Shown here: positions 54,128 to 62,035 of the stretch, one piece after another | Numbering within the stretch: position 1 is the first letter of the stretch | Layout: every line of letters begins with the position of its first letter | Source of the DNA: Embleya sp049739465 | GTDB taxonomy: Bacteria; Actinomycetota; Actinomycetes; Streptomycetales; Streptomycetaceae | Assembly: GCF_049739465.1 (NCBI RefSeq) | Contig: NZ_JBMHHY010000012.1 | Coordinates: 1-64,000 of the forward strand | Length of the DNA: 64,000 bases | Reading direction: 5' to 3' | Notes under the pieces: model-generated | The model's input: the letters and a program-made list of their open reading frames with translations, nothing else | Database searches by the model: none | What the model was told of the DNA's origin: nothing | Made by a program: the position numbers and the translations under genes

Positions 54128-54614
54128 GGAGTTGTTCCGGTCGGTTCAACACACCGCCGTGCACCTGGAGTTGCGCGACGAATACGCCAGGGACGCGGAC
54201 TTTCGCGCCTGGCGTTCCGGTGCGCGGTTCGATCCGGCCGTGCGTTGGCGGTTCTGGTTCGACCTGGTGTCCGAGACCGTTGCCCGGGGCGTACGGATTC
54301 AACGGGCCCGGGTCGTCTCCGAGCCGGTCGGCGACTACATCCGCTACGAGTACGAGGTGACCGCCGGACACAACATCAAGGCGGGCGAAGAGGTCCGCTG
54401 GTTGGCCCGCCGCGAAGCCGCCGGCCTCGCCCTGCCGGGCACCGACTTCTGGTTGTTCGACGGCGAGTTGGTGCTGTTCAACCACTTCGCCGGCGACGGC
54501 ACGATGACTGGCGAGGAAGTGGTGGCCGACCCGACCACGGTCGCGCTGTGCAAAGGGGCGTTCGAAGCCGTGTGGGAACGGGCCACGCCACATGAGGACT
54601 ACCGGCCCAGCTGA
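54105..54614 (+). CDS. DUF6879 family protein
   Basis: This 169-residue protein matches the actinobacterial DUF6879 family: FEELFRSVQHTAVHLELRDEYA, RWRFWFDLVSETVARGVRIQRARVVSEP, RWLARREAAGLALPGTDFWLFD, then LVLFNHFAGDG. GTG 54105 follows GGAGG. The family always travels with DUF5753/XRE regulators and may be part of a Scr1-type toxin-antitoxin-like control circuit. Function unknown. Confidence 0.85.
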   Translation: MAAVSKFEELFRSVQHTAVHLELRDEYARDADFRAWRSGARFDPAVRWRFWFDLVSETVARGVRIQRARVVSEPVGDYIRYEYEVTAGHNIKAGEEVRWLARREAAGLALPGTDFWLFDGELVLFNHFAGDGTMTGEEVVADPTTVALCKGAFEAVWERATPHEDYRPS

Positions 54615-54619
54615 TCGTT

Positions 54620-55465
54620 GTGTCCTCGTCGTCAAGCGTCGTACAGGCGCGCCAGGCTCTCGGGCAGCGGCTGCGGGAGATCCGGAAGGACGCCGGCCTG
54701 ACGGCGCGCGCACTGGCCGGACTCGCCGGGTGGCACGAGTCCAAGTGTTCGCGCATCGAACACGGCCGTACTCCACCATCCGATGCCGACATCCGAGTCT
54801 GGACGGAACTGTGCGACGCACGAGGGCAGACGGCCGACCTGATCGCGGTGGCGCGCGGCATAGCGGGAATGTACGTCGAGTGGCAGCGGATGGAGCGATC
54901 CGGGCTCCGGCCGGCGCAGGAGTCGGTGTTGCCGCTGTGGGAACGAACCCGGTGGTTTCGCACCTATTCGTCGTGGCTGGTCCCGGGTCCGCTGCAAACC
55001 CGGGCCTACACCCGCGCCCTGCTCTCCGCGATCCGGGACCGGCGGGCGCTCCCCGACGATCTGGAGGCGGCGGTGGCGGTGCGGATGGACAAACAGCGAA
55101 TGATCCACGAGGGCGGACGCCGCTTCGCGATCGTCATGGAAGAGAGCGTCCTGCGGCACCGCATCGGCGGCGCGGAGACGATGGTCGAACAACTCAACCA
55201 CCTGATCACGCTCACGTCGTTGCCCTCCATCAGCCTCGGCATCGTCCCGCTGACGGCGAATCGGACGGCACTGTGGCCGGTCGAGGACTTCTGGATCTTC
55301 GACCGTGAACAGGTCAACGTCGAATTGGTGTCCGCCTTCCTGACCATCACCCAGCCACGCGAGATCGGCATGTACGCCGAGACGTTCGCCGGACTCGCCG
55401 AACCGGCGGTATACGGCGCGGCTGCCAGATCGCGGATCACCGCTGCCATCGACTCGCTCGGGTGA
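54620..55465 (+). CDS. XRE/HTH regulator with a DUF5753 (Scr1) domain
   Basis: This 281-residue protein has an N-terminal helix-turn-helix (LGQRLREIRKDAGLTARALAGLAGWHESKCSRIEHG, residues about 14-48) and a C-terminal DUF5753 domain containing WFRTYSSWLVPGPLQTRAYT and EESVLRHRIGG. The family includes BldB/WhiJ-associated regulators that act with small partner proteins. It lies six bases after the DUF6879 gene and is probably its autoregulator. Confidence 0.9.
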   Translation: MSSSSSVVQARQALGQRLREIRKDAGLTARALAGLAGWHESKCSRIEHGRTPPSDADIRVWTELCDARGQTADLIAVARGIAGMYVEWQRMERSGLRPAQESVLPLWERTRWFRTYSSWLVPGPLQTRAYTRALLSAIRDRRALPDDLEAAVAVRMDKQRMIHEGGRRFAIVMEESVLRHRIGGAETMVEQLNHLITLTSLPSISLGIVPLTANRTALWPVEDFWIFDREQVNVELVSAFLTITQPREIGMYAETFAGLAEPAVYGAAARSRITAAIDSLG

Positions 55466-55471
55466 ATCCGC

Positions 55472-55487
55472 GCAAGTTTGCGCACGT
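55472..55487 (+). promoter_or_regulatory. GCAAGTTTGCGCACGT motif before the peptide gene
   Basis: This motif sits within a few bases of the regulator stop codon. It shares 13 of 16 bases with 53804-53819 upstream of the regulator operon, so it may bind the same DUF5753 regulator. It also contains a near-palindrome GCGCAAGTTTGCGC, offset by two bases. Confidence 0.45.
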
Positions 55488-55616
55488 TCGTTGGGCACCG
55501 ACCCGGCCCCTTCTACCGTCGAAGGCATGGCAACAGACGGCTCCGGCTCCGGGCGAGTGGTATCGCACGCTCCGCGCCCAAGTCGCGACTTCGACACCGA
55601 CATGAGAGGAACGGCA

Positions 55617-55751
55617 ATGGGAAATCATGGCACCCCGCCGGGAAGTGACGAGCGGCCGATCAGTCCCAAGGATCGGAAGCCGTCGAAGCCGACACCCGAC
55701 ACTCCCCCGCCGCCGGGTGGTGGCGATCACCGGAAAGACGGTGACAAGTGA
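55617..55751 (+). CDS. 44-residue peptide gene coupled to a methyltransferase
   Basis: ATG 55617 has the strong ribosome site GAGAGGA seven bases upstream. It encodes a hydrophilic 44-residue peptide: MGNHGTPPGSDERPI, then SPKDRKPSKPTPDT, then PPPPGGGDHRKDGDK. Its stop overlaps the GTG of the methyltransferase gene (GTGA at 55748-55751), so translation is coupled. The peptide has no Cys and little hydrophobicity. It could be a modified-peptide precursor or a small accessory protein. It is too short for confident family assignment. Confidence 0.6.
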   Translation: MGNHGTPPGSDERPISPKDRKPSKPTPDTPPPPGGGDHRKDGDK

Positions 55752-56911
55752 ACGTGCCGATTGGTGAGCGTCTCGTGTCGAGCGGAGTGCTGTCGGCGAG
55801 TTGGGAGAAGGCGTTCGCGGCTGTCGGGCGGGACGGGTTCGTGCCTGGGCGGGTTTGGCCCTATCGGGACGGGGTCGGGTACGGGCAGGTCGTCGATCGT
55901 GGTCGGGATCCGGGTGCCTGGAGTGCCGTCGTCGCCGAGGACATCGCGCTCGTGACCCAGTGGGACGACGGGGCGCATGTCGGGGACGGGCCCGGGGAGT
56001 TGGCCTCCTCGTCGGCCTCGGCGCCGACCGCCGTCGCCGTCGAACTCGCGGCGCTCGAACTCGCCGACGGAATGCGGGTGTTGGAGATCGGCACCGGGAC
56101 CGGATGGACAGCGGCGCTGTTGGCCGCACGCGGCGCCCGCGTCACCACCGTCGAGATCGATCCCGCGATCGCGGCTCGGGCCCGGGACGCGATCGGGCGC
56201 GCGGGGTACGGCGAATCCGTCACCGTCGTGGCCGGCGACGGCACACTCGGGCATCCGCCGAGCGCGCCGTTCGATCGGGTCCATGTCACCGCCGGCGTCC
56301 GACGTGTCCCCGCCGCCTGGATCGAGCAGACCGTGCCCGGCGGCGTACTGGTTATGCCGTGGGGGACCGACTACAGCCCGGACGACCAGGCCGTTCGGCT
56401 TACCGTGGCCGCCGGGAATCGGGCGATCGGGGCGTTTCTCGGCGGGCTGTCGTTCATGAAGTTGCGTTCCCAGCGGGCCGAGTTTCCGGACGCCCACTGG
56501 CCCGGGACGTGGAAGCGCACCGCGCGCACCTCCACCCCGGCACTCACGATTGCCGAAGTCACCTACCCGGCCGTGGAGTTCATCCTCGGACTACTGGTCC
56601 CGAACTGCATGCCCGACATCTGGGACGCCGAGCGTATGTACCTGTACGGCTGGGAGGGCTCGGGCCGCGACTCCGGCAATGGCGAACACTCCCTCGCCGA
56701 AGTCCTCTTCCCCGCCGGCGGCGACACCCCCGTCGTACACCAGGCCGGCCCCCGCGACCTATGGACCGAGGTGGAGACCGCCCACGCCCGATGGTCGGCC
56801 GCGGGCCGGCCGGCAGCCGACCGGTTCGGGCTCACCGTCACCGTACGCGGCGGCGATACCGTCGAGGAGCGGGTCTGGTACGAATCACCCGACCGCGAGT
56901 TGCCGGCCTGA
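55748..56911 (+). CDS. Protein-L-isoaspartyl methyltransferase-like enzyme
   Basis: This 387-residue protein has an N-terminal PIMT region (IGERLVSSGVLSASWEKAFAAVGRDGFVPG), a SAM-binding motif MRVLEIGTGTGWTAALLAARGARV near residue 109, and DRVHVTAGVRRVPAAWIEQTVPGG near 177. It exceeds normal PIMT length by about 170 residues, with a C-terminal domain containing GLLVPNCMPDIWDAER. Long PIMT homologues of this type occur in RiPP clusters (graspetides, lanthipeptides), but no ATP-grasp or lanthionine synthetase is near. GTG 55748 is coupled to the small peptide gene. Confidence 0.87.
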   Translation: MNVPIGERLVSSGVLSASWEKAFAAVGRDGFVPGRVWPYRDGVGYGQVVDRGRDPGAWSAVVAEDIALVTQWDDGAHVGDGPGELASSSASAPTAVAVELAALELADGMRVLEIGTGTGWTAALLAARGARVTTVEIDPAIAARARDAIGRAGYGESVTVVAGDGTLGHPPSAPFDRVHVTAGVRRVPAAWIEQTVPGGVLVMPWGTDYSPDDQAVRLTVAAGNRAIGAFLGGLSFMKLRSQRAEFPDAHWPGTWKRTARTSTPALTIAEVTYPAVEFILGLLVPNCMPDIWDAERMYLYGWEGSGRDSGNGEHSLAEVLFPAGGDTPVVHQAGPRDLWTEVETAHARWSAAGRPAADRFGLTVTVRGGDTVEERVWYESPDRELPA

Positions 56912-57081
56912 CACTGCGGATCGACCGAATCCGCCGAAGAGCGCCGCCCTCCGCCGCCGACGACGCGGCGAACTCCGGTGTGGGCGGGGGTGATGCGGCC
57001 GACCCATGGCCAGGCCCCGGCGTCCGGTCCGGCGTCGCCGAACCGCCGAACCGCCGAGCGGTATATCGTGGGCGGCCACCA

Positions 57082-57152
57082 CGGCATGTAGCTCAACAGC
57101 AGAGCACCGGGCTCCTACCCGGAGGGCGCGGGGGCGGCACCCGCCATGCCGG
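57082..57152 (+). ncRNA. tRNA-like cloverleaf with abnormal loops
   Basis: Four perfectly paired arms: acceptor CGGCATG/CATGCCG (7 bp), D stem GCTC/GAGC, anticodon stem CCGGG/CCCGG, T stem GCGGG/CCCGC. The anticodon loop is CTCCTA (six bases instead of seven, with a CCT-like centre). The T loop is GGCGGCA instead of a TTCGA-type loop, and the D loop lacks GG. It could be a degenerate tRNA-Arg or an RNA that mimics tRNA. No CCA is encoded. The stems are intact while the contacts that hold the tRNA elbow are lost. Confidence 0.5.
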
Positions 57153-57206
57153 CTCGATCGGAACCACAGGGTCGGGGGCTCACGGGTGCGGGGACTCCCC
57201 TCCCCG

Positions 57207-58007
57207 TCAGCCCACTTCCGGTCCGCCGCTTCGAACCAATCGGGCGGCCAGGTGGTCCGGCAGCTCGATGGCCCCCACGGCCCGAGGATCCGATGCGGCA
57301 CGGCACTCCCGGCACAGGTCGCCGGGGGCCAAGTCGCGGTTGGGGCGGCCACATTCGGCGCATTCGACCAGGCGCGGCGGCGATTGCCGGGCCGCCGGGA
57401 CGGCAGCGGTGGTCGACCCGTGCCCGGAACGTGTGGCGTTGGTGAGGCGGTAGTGCAGGAAGCCGGTACGGATCCGGCGACCGCGAGGCAGGTCGCGGGT
57501 GAGCGTACGACGCAGCTCGGCGACGGTCCACCCGGCGGCGAGCCGGTCCACGACAAGCGGTACCAGAGTCCGCAAATCCCGTTCCCGGAAGGCGAGTCGG
57601 GGATCTACGTCACCCAGCGAACACAACAGCGCGAACGCCTCGTCGTGCGCCGCCGCAACACCCTCGGGCGGCTCCTCGACGCGGTCCGCCGCGCCCCGCC
57701 CGGCCACCCTCGGCCCGATCCAGTCGGTACGTCGGCCCGCCATCCGCCCGGTGACGCCGTCCCGGAGCCGACGCCCGGCGGCGAGGCCGCCGGCGATAAG
57801 CTCGCCCAGCACGCGGGCGGCGATGTGGCGGCCCACCCGGAGCAGTTGCCGAATGATGTCGATGCTGAGCGGCGTGCCGGACGGCATCGCCTCGTAGCGG
57901 ACGGCGGCCTCGAACGCGCGCCCTTCGAGGTGGCCATAACGGGCCAACACGCGGGCGGCGGAGTCGTCGATCGGGGCAGGGGCGTCGATAGTCTTGATGT
58001 CAGCCAT
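57207..58007 (-). CDS. Helix-turn-helix protein with a C-terminal zinc ribbon
   Basis: This 266-residue protein has an N-terminal winged-helix-like region (LARYGHLEGRAFEAAVRYEAMPSGTPLSIDIIRQLLRVGRHIAARVLGELIAGGLA, residues 20-75), a charged middle, and a C-terminal CAECGRPNRDLAPGDLCREC zinc ribbon (four Cys). It resembles uncharacterised actinobacterial helix-turn-helix proteins. ATG 58007 was chosen; GTG 58019 is also in frame. No ligand or target is known. Confidence 0.75.
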   Translation of the reverse strand: MADIKTIDAPAPIDDSAARVLARYGHLEGRAFEAAVRYEAMPSGTPLSIDIIRQLLRVGRHIAARVLGELIAGGLAAGRRLRDGVTGRMAGRRTDWIGPRVAGRGAADRVEEPPEGVAAAHDEAFALLCSLGDVDPRLAFRERDLRTLVPLVVDRLAAGWTVAELRRTLTRDLPRGRRIRTGFLHYRLTNATRSGHGSTTAAVPAARQSPPRLVECAECGRPNRDLAPGDLCRECRAASDPRAVGAIELPDHLAARLVRSGGPEVG

Positions 58008-58233
58008 GGTGAGGGTCACGCTCCTCGCGGTGGTCAGGCCCTCTGCCCGGTGTTCGTTGCACCGGCGAGGGCCGCTTTGCGTTTGTCTATGGATACATAC
58101 GGCTGCGCCCAGTCCACAGGCGTCAACCAAACCACGTCAATCACCCTGTCGAGTGACGCTCGAACCCACCGCAGTGGACGGGCGGCTGCTGCGACCACCA
58201 CCGCAACGAAGGTCGCTGCGGCCGAAATCGGAG

Positions 58234-58263
58234 GCACCCCCGGCCGATTCCGACCGGGGGTGC
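58234..58263. terminator. Hairpin after the 45-residue zinc protein gene
   Basis: GCACCCCCGG (58234-58243) pairs with CCGGGGGTGC (58254-58263) around a ten-base loop, nine bases past the stop of the small minus-strand gene. It is a likely terminator. Confidence 0.7.
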
Positions 58264-58271
58264 TGGTTCAC

Positions 58272-58409
58272 CTACAACGACTGGCCTGCCTGCCCGCTAC
58301 CAGAGCACAGCTTGTTGGAGTTGCCCTCTTCCGAGTGGGGACCCACCTTGCCCTCGGCGTTGACCCCCATCCGCTGCTTGCACACCGGACACTTGTGCGT
58401 GGGTGCCAT
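58272..58409 (-). CDS. 45-residue zinc-finger-like peptide
   Basis: ATG 58409 is preceded by AGGAGGTATAGGT, an excellent ribosome site. The peptide reads MAPTHKCPVCKQRMGVNAEG, KVGPHSEEGNSNKLCSGSGQ, AGQSL. It has a CPVC knuckle with His25 and Cys35 as a possible second pair. It is too short to be a typical zinc ribbon but looks genuine by start signals and spacing. No family was recognised. A terminator hairpin follows. Confidence 0.7.
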   Translation of the reverse strand: MAPTHKCPVCKQRMGVNAEGKVGPHSEEGNSNKLCSGSGQAGQSL

Positions 58410-58465
58410 ACCTATACCTCCTGAAGTTGACCAGTGGGCACGCGCCGTTCCTTGTAGGGGTCGCG

Positions 58466-58957
58466 CTAGACGCTGTCCGGCAGGGTGTAGTCCGGACCCG
58501 GCCGCTGGCCGGAGCTGTGGGCCGTCACGAAGTTCACCCGGATCTTCGCGCCGGAGTGGTAGCGCACGGACAACCCGTACGGGACGGCCCCGGGAGACTC
58601 CGCTTCGGAGAATCGGCGGATGGCGGCCACCTCGGACGATTCGGCGATCAGGGCGGCAAGGAATGCTTCGAGCTCGGCGGTCCGTACCTTGGCGCCGTCG
58701 ATCGCGGGCGCCGACAGGGGCGCCATTGGCTCACCCTCCACCACGGTTTCCGGTTCGCTGTACTGGTCTCCCGGTGACGACTCCGCCGTGACCCCCACCT
58801 CGACGACGGCCCCGTTTCGTAGGGTCAGCAGCAGGCCGTAGGGCCCCCGCTTGGGCGAGGCAGGCTCCCCCGCCTCTTCACGCGTCTGCACTTGGGCGAC
58901 GCTGCCGGATTCGATCAGCCGCTCTTGCAGCCAGGGCGTGAAGCGAGTAGGGCGCAC
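58466..58957 (-). CDS. Hypothetical actinobacterial protein
   Basis: This 163-residue protein starts at GTG 58957 with GGAAGGA seven bases upstream. It has two similar halves: GPYGLLLTLRNGAVVEVGVTAESSPGDQ, then VPYGLSVRYHSGAKIRVNFVTAHSSGQ. These look like duplicated beta-strand modules. There are no membrane segments. Function unknown. Confidence 0.75.
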   Translation of the reverse strand: MRPTRFTPWLQERLIESGSVAQVQTREEAGEPASPKRGPYGLLLTLRNGAVVEVGVTAESSPGDQYSEPETVVEGEPMAPLSAPAIDGAKVRTAELEAFLAALIAESSEVAAIRRFSEAESPGAVPYGLSVRYHSGAKIRVNFVTAHSSGQRPGPDYTLPDSV

Positions 58958-59082
58958 AGAGGTGTCCTTCCGTGGGGAGAGTCAGCAGTCTAGAGCTGGT
59001 CGACGGCCTGACCATCGAGGGCGATACCCAGCCAAACCGGTGGTCCCGCCGCAGGGATCGGCGCTCGGGTGGCCTGGTCCGG

Positions 59083-60093
59083 TCATGCGTTCGCACCCCT
59101 CCGGCCGGCTTCCAGCGGATCCAGCAGTTCGGCCCACATGTCGAACTCGGCGGCCGGGCGCACGTTTTCGGCCCGCGCCGCCCGCAGGAGGGCTCGGCGC
59201 GCGGCGAGCGAGCCGGCAAACCAGCTTGGACACGACTCGATCACCCACTGGCGGGCGCTGTCCGCGGAGTGCCCTGCCTCGCGCAGCCACATGTACAAGC
59301 CCGCACCTTCGACCCACTGGGGCCCGATCGTCGCCCGGCCCCAGTCGAGCAGCACCACTTCTCCGTTGTGCATGCGCACGTTTCCGGGTGACAGGTCGTG
59401 GTGCAGCAGGCTGTCTCCCCTCAGGAGTGATCGATCGCGCGGGGTGAGGTAGCGCGCCATGCGATCCACCAACGTGGGCAATCGGGTACCGGCCGCCGGC
59501 CGGATGGCGTTAACGCGACGCAGGGCCGCCGCCACCAGGGGCAGGTCCGGAGATCCCGGTGCGTAGTTCGCGGACCGGCCCGAGACCACCGTGTACAGCA
59601 GCCCCGACCAGGTGCCGACGCAGAGAACGTCGAGCAGGTGCGCGGCGGGGCCGCAGCCGAGCATCGCCGCCACCTTCTCCTGCGCCTGGCTGACGGCCGA
59701 CCTCGCGTTGTCGACGCGGTTCGCCAGCTTGACGAAGACCGGCCTGCCTCGATCGGTGCTCAGTACGGCGGCAAACGAACTCGTGTAGGCATCGGTGGGA
59801 GTCTCGACGGCGGTCACCCGGCCCGCCGCCTGTTCGATGGCGGCCCGCAGCTCTGCCGGCAGCTCCGTCCACGTGTACCGGCGGGGGGTGGTGTCGGTGG
59901 GGACCGGCTCCGATTCGCGGTCGGCGCCTGCGGAGTTGCCCGGGTCGACGCGCAATGGCCGGTCCGGCGGCACGTCGTTCTCGGTACGCGGCGGGCCGAG
60001 GAGCTGCCGGGATGGACGTCGACGCGGCGGGTCCCCGGTCGCGGTTGTTGCCGGCCGGTCAGCTGAACGTGCTCTGTATTCTTCGTCTTGCAC
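59083..60093 (-). CDS. Aminoglycoside phosphotransferase-family kinase
   Basis: This 336-residue protein has an N-terminal charged extension of about 70 residues, then a kinase-like fold with a truncated glycine-rich region, YTSSFAAVLSTDRGRPVFVKLA (ATP Lys), and the APH signature LLHHDLSPGNVRMHNGEVVLLDWGRA carrying the catalytic Asp and metal Asp. The family phosphorylates antibiotics, sugars or choline. GTG 60093 with GAAGGA upstream was used. A drug target is possible but cannot be inferred from sequence. Confidence 0.82.
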   Translation of the reverse strand: MQDEEYRARSADRPATTATGDPPRRRPSRQLLGPPRTENDVPPDRPLRVDPGNSAGADRESEPVPTDTTPRRYTWTELPAELRAAIEQAAGRVTAVETPTDAYTSSFAAVLSTDRGRPVFVKLANRVDNARSAVSQAQEKVAAMLGCGPAAHLLDVLCVGTWSGLLYTVVSGRSANYAPGSPDLPLVAAALRRVNAIRPAAGTRLPTLVDRMARYLTPRDRSLLRGDSLLHHDLSPGNVRMHNGEVVLLDWGRATIGPQWVEGAGLYMWLREAGHSADSARQWVIESCPSWFAGSLAARRALLRAARAENVRPAAEFDMWAELLDPLEAGRRGANA

Positions 60094-60165
60094 CTTGCCG
60101 TCCTTCGGACTGGTGGTGTGGCAGGTGGGCGGGCGTCGCCTGGAATCGAGTACCCGCCCACCTGG

Positions 60166-60708
60166 TCATGACGCCCCGTCAGGCTCCCGGAGCGGGATTT
60201 CGTCGGGGTCGTGGATCAACTCGGCGGCCGTGGCGTCGTACAGGGACCGGTCGGACCAGCGGCGAACGGTGTGGATCGGCTCGGCGTCGGTACTCCGGAT
60301 GCCGATGATCTCCCCGCTGTCCCGCCACCGCGTACCGTGCCGCCGCACCGGGTCGCCGATAGCGAACTCGGGCTGCCTGCCTGCCAGTTGGGGCGATATG
60401 ACCGCTGGCCTCAACTCGGCGGGGTGGTCTACGGACGACGTGAATCGGATTGTTGTCCGGTCTTCGGTCATGGGCGACCCTTTCGCTGGCCCGACGGGCG
60501 GGGTGTAGACGGCCTCGGCAGCAGCGGCGGCCGAGAGAACGGACACGTCGCCCACTCGGGCGGTGAACTCGGTCCCGCCCAGGGTGCGGGCGCAGACGCT
60601 TTGACCGGTGCTGGACTCGCAGATGCCGCACAGGCCGGTGAGACGGTCCCGGATCCACACCCCCTGGGTGGGTGGTGTCGTCACTGGGTCCGACCGAATC
60701 TGGTGCAT
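60166..60708 (-). CDS. Hypothetical protein, possibly with two starts
   Basis: This 180-residue protein starts at ATG 60708 with GAGAGG upstream. An internal ATG (residue about 80) also has an AAGG-like site, so a shorter form may be made. The N-terminal part has LTGLCGICESSTGQ, the C-terminal part GDPVRRHGTRWRDSGEIIG and SLYDATAAELIHDPDEI. No family was recognised. Confidence 0.65.
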   Translation of the reverse strand: MHQIRSDPVTTPPTQGVWIRDRLTGLCGICESSTGQSVCARTLGGTEFTARVGDVSVLSAAAAAEAVYTPPVGPAKGSPMTEDRTTIRFTSSVDHPAELRPAVISPQLAGRQPEFAIGDPVRRHGTRWRDSGEIIGIRSTDAEPIHTVRRWSDRSLYDATAAELIHDPDEIPLREPDGAS

Positions 60709-60809
60709 GTCAGTACCTCTCGCCCGCAGTTGGCGGTGCGCTCGACCTCCGGACGAGACGGATGAAAATCACGGAGAGTCAAGAACTCGTGACACAATGA
60801 ACGCTGACA

Positions 60810-60825
60810 CGCAAACGCACTTGCG
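60810..60825 (+). promoter_or_regulatory. CGCAA-N6-TTGCG dyad upstream of an XRE gene
   Basis: The dyad CGCAA-ACGCAC-TTGCG lies 60 bp before the regulator start and overlaps its promoter region. It is a plausible autoregulatory site and resembles the GCAAGTTTGCGC half-sites upstream of the other DUF5753 regulator. Confidence 0.5.
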
Positions 60826-60884
60826 GCAAGCTATGCGCCAGTCATGCCACAGACTTGAGTCAGGATGCGATGGCGAGGGCAACG

Positions 60885-61712
60885 ATGAGAAACCAGCCGG
60901 GCGATGTGGGCTCCGAACTTCGCCGCCTACGAAAGGCGGCCGGGATGCGACAGGAGGACGTGGCACGGTTGGCCGGGTGGGATGCATCCACCCTGTCCCG
61001 TCTTGAAACCGGGAAGGCCAAAGTTGATGAATCACACCTATGTGCAGTTGCTCAAGCCCTCAACCTGACGCCAGTTGAGCGTATGCGCCTGGACCGCCTT
61101 GCCGGTGGTGCGCACTACGAGCCCGTGGAGTGGTGGGCGCGATATCACGAAGTACTCGTGCCGGAGTACGAACAACTCATTTATCTGGAGTCGATCGCTA
61201 CCACTATGCACGCAGCGTCCACTCTCGTACCGGGGCCCATGCAGACCGAGGGGTATGCCACTGCGACGATCATGCTCAGCTCGTTCGTACCTGACCCTGA
61301 CGACGCCGATGCTCTGCTGCAAGTCCGTTTGGGGCGACGACGCGTCATTACAGACGGCAGCGTGCAACTCACTGCAACGCTGGCCGAGGCAGTACTAACA
61401 CACGCGTTTTGCGGCCCTGTAGCATTGCAAGAGCAGTTGCGCTACCTGCTTGACCTAAGCGATCTGGAGAATGTGAGCCTCAAGATCGTGCCGAGTTCGG
61501 CCGAAGCGGTTCCATTTCTGGGCGGGGTCACAATCCTCGACACCCCCGAAAGCAACCAAGTGGCACTTGTTGAGTACCAGTCGGGCACGCAGCTACTGAA
61601 GGACGAGCGCACGGTACGGCGATACCGCCGCGACGTGGATCGCTACCGCGCGGAAGCGAGATCCGAAGAGGAATCGCGGCGGATGATAATGGAAAGATTG
61701 GGTGTCCTGTGA
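60885..61712 (+). CDS. XRE/HTH regulator with a DUF5753 domain
   Basis: This 275-residue protein has an N-terminal HTH (SELRRLRKAAGMRQEDVARLAGWDASTLSRLETGKA, residues 9-44) and a DUF5753 domain with YHEVLVPEYEQLIYLESIA and TLVPGPMQTEGYA. ATG 60885 fits GAGGG six bases upstream; ATG 60870 is also in frame. Its stop overlaps the first DUF397 gene (GTGA). Base composition is less GC-rich than core genes, as in many acquired regulators. Confidence 0.9.
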   Translation: MRNQPGDVGSELRRLRKAAGMRQEDVARLAGWDASTLSRLETGKAKVDESHLCAVAQALNLTPVERMRLDRLAGGAHYEPVEWWARYHEVLVPEYEQLIYLESIATTMHAASTLVPGPMQTEGYATATIMLSSFVPDPDDADALLQVRLGRRRVITDGSVQLTATLAEAVLTHAFCGPVALQEQLRYLLDLSDLENVSLKIVPSSAEAVPFLGGVTILDTPESNQVALVEYQSGTQLLKDERTVRRYRRDVDRYRAEARSEEESRRMIMERLGVL

Positions 61713-61888
61713 ACATCGACGAGCGCTCATGGCGCAAATCGCGCTACTCCAACGGCAATGCATCCTGCGTAGAGGTAGCGCCCCTGCCAGCGTCCACCGG
61801 CATACGTGACACCAAGGACCGCAGTCGCGGCCACCTGGAGGCCGGACCGGCCGCGTGGCGCGAGCTGCTGAACGCACTCAAACAGTAA
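61709..61888 (+). CDS. DUF397 protein 1
   Basis: This 59-residue DUF397 protein has SWRKSRYSNGNASCVEVAP, then RDTKDRSRGHLEAGPAAWRE and LLNALKQ. DUF397 proteins act with XRE/DUF5753 regulators, probably as the small partner or antitoxin-like switch. GTG 61709 overlaps the regulator stop (GTGA). A terminator hairpin follows at 61893-61921. Confidence 0.9.
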   Translation: MNIDERSWRKSRYSNGNASCVEVAPLPASTGIRDTKDRSRGHLEAGPAAWRELLNALKQ

Positions 61889-61892
61889 ACGT

Positions 61893-61921
61893 GAAGAAGC
61901 CTCCGACCTGGGGGCTTCTTT
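61893..61921 (+). terminator. Terminator after DUF397 gene 1
   Basis: GAAGAAGCC-T-CC and GG-G-GGCTTCTTTC form an imperfect stem, five bases after the first DUF397 stop, with T residues at the end. It separates the first regulator pair from the duplicated copies. Confidence 0.75.
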
Positions 61922-61927
61922 CATTGA

Positions 61928-62035
61928 TCAGGATCGGAGGTGTACTACGACAGGGAAGTCCAATGGCCGGACCAGCGTAAATCCCAGGCAGACGAGTCGC
62001 GACGAATGATCACGGATAGATTGGATGTGCTTTGA
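61928..62035 (+). pseudogene. C-terminal remnant of a second DUF5753 regulator
   Basis: In frame with the TGA at 62033-62035, the sequence reads VYYDREVQWPDQRKSQ then ADESRRMITDRLDVL. It corresponds to the last 30 residues of the intact regulator (EEESRRMIMERLGVL). No start or upstream helix-turn-helix remains, so only the regulator tail survived a duplication, in front of the second DUF397 gene. Confidence 0.75.

Noticed and set aside
55617..56911. A standard graspetide or lanthipeptide cluster
   Set aside because: No ATP-grasp ligase, lanthionine synthetase, protease or dedicated transporter lies nearby, and the peptide lacks the usual core motifs.
57082..57152. A functional standard tRNA-Arg
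   Set aside because: The six-base anticodon loop, non-consensus T loop and missing D-loop GG make normal decoding unlikely. It is reported as tRNA-like instead.
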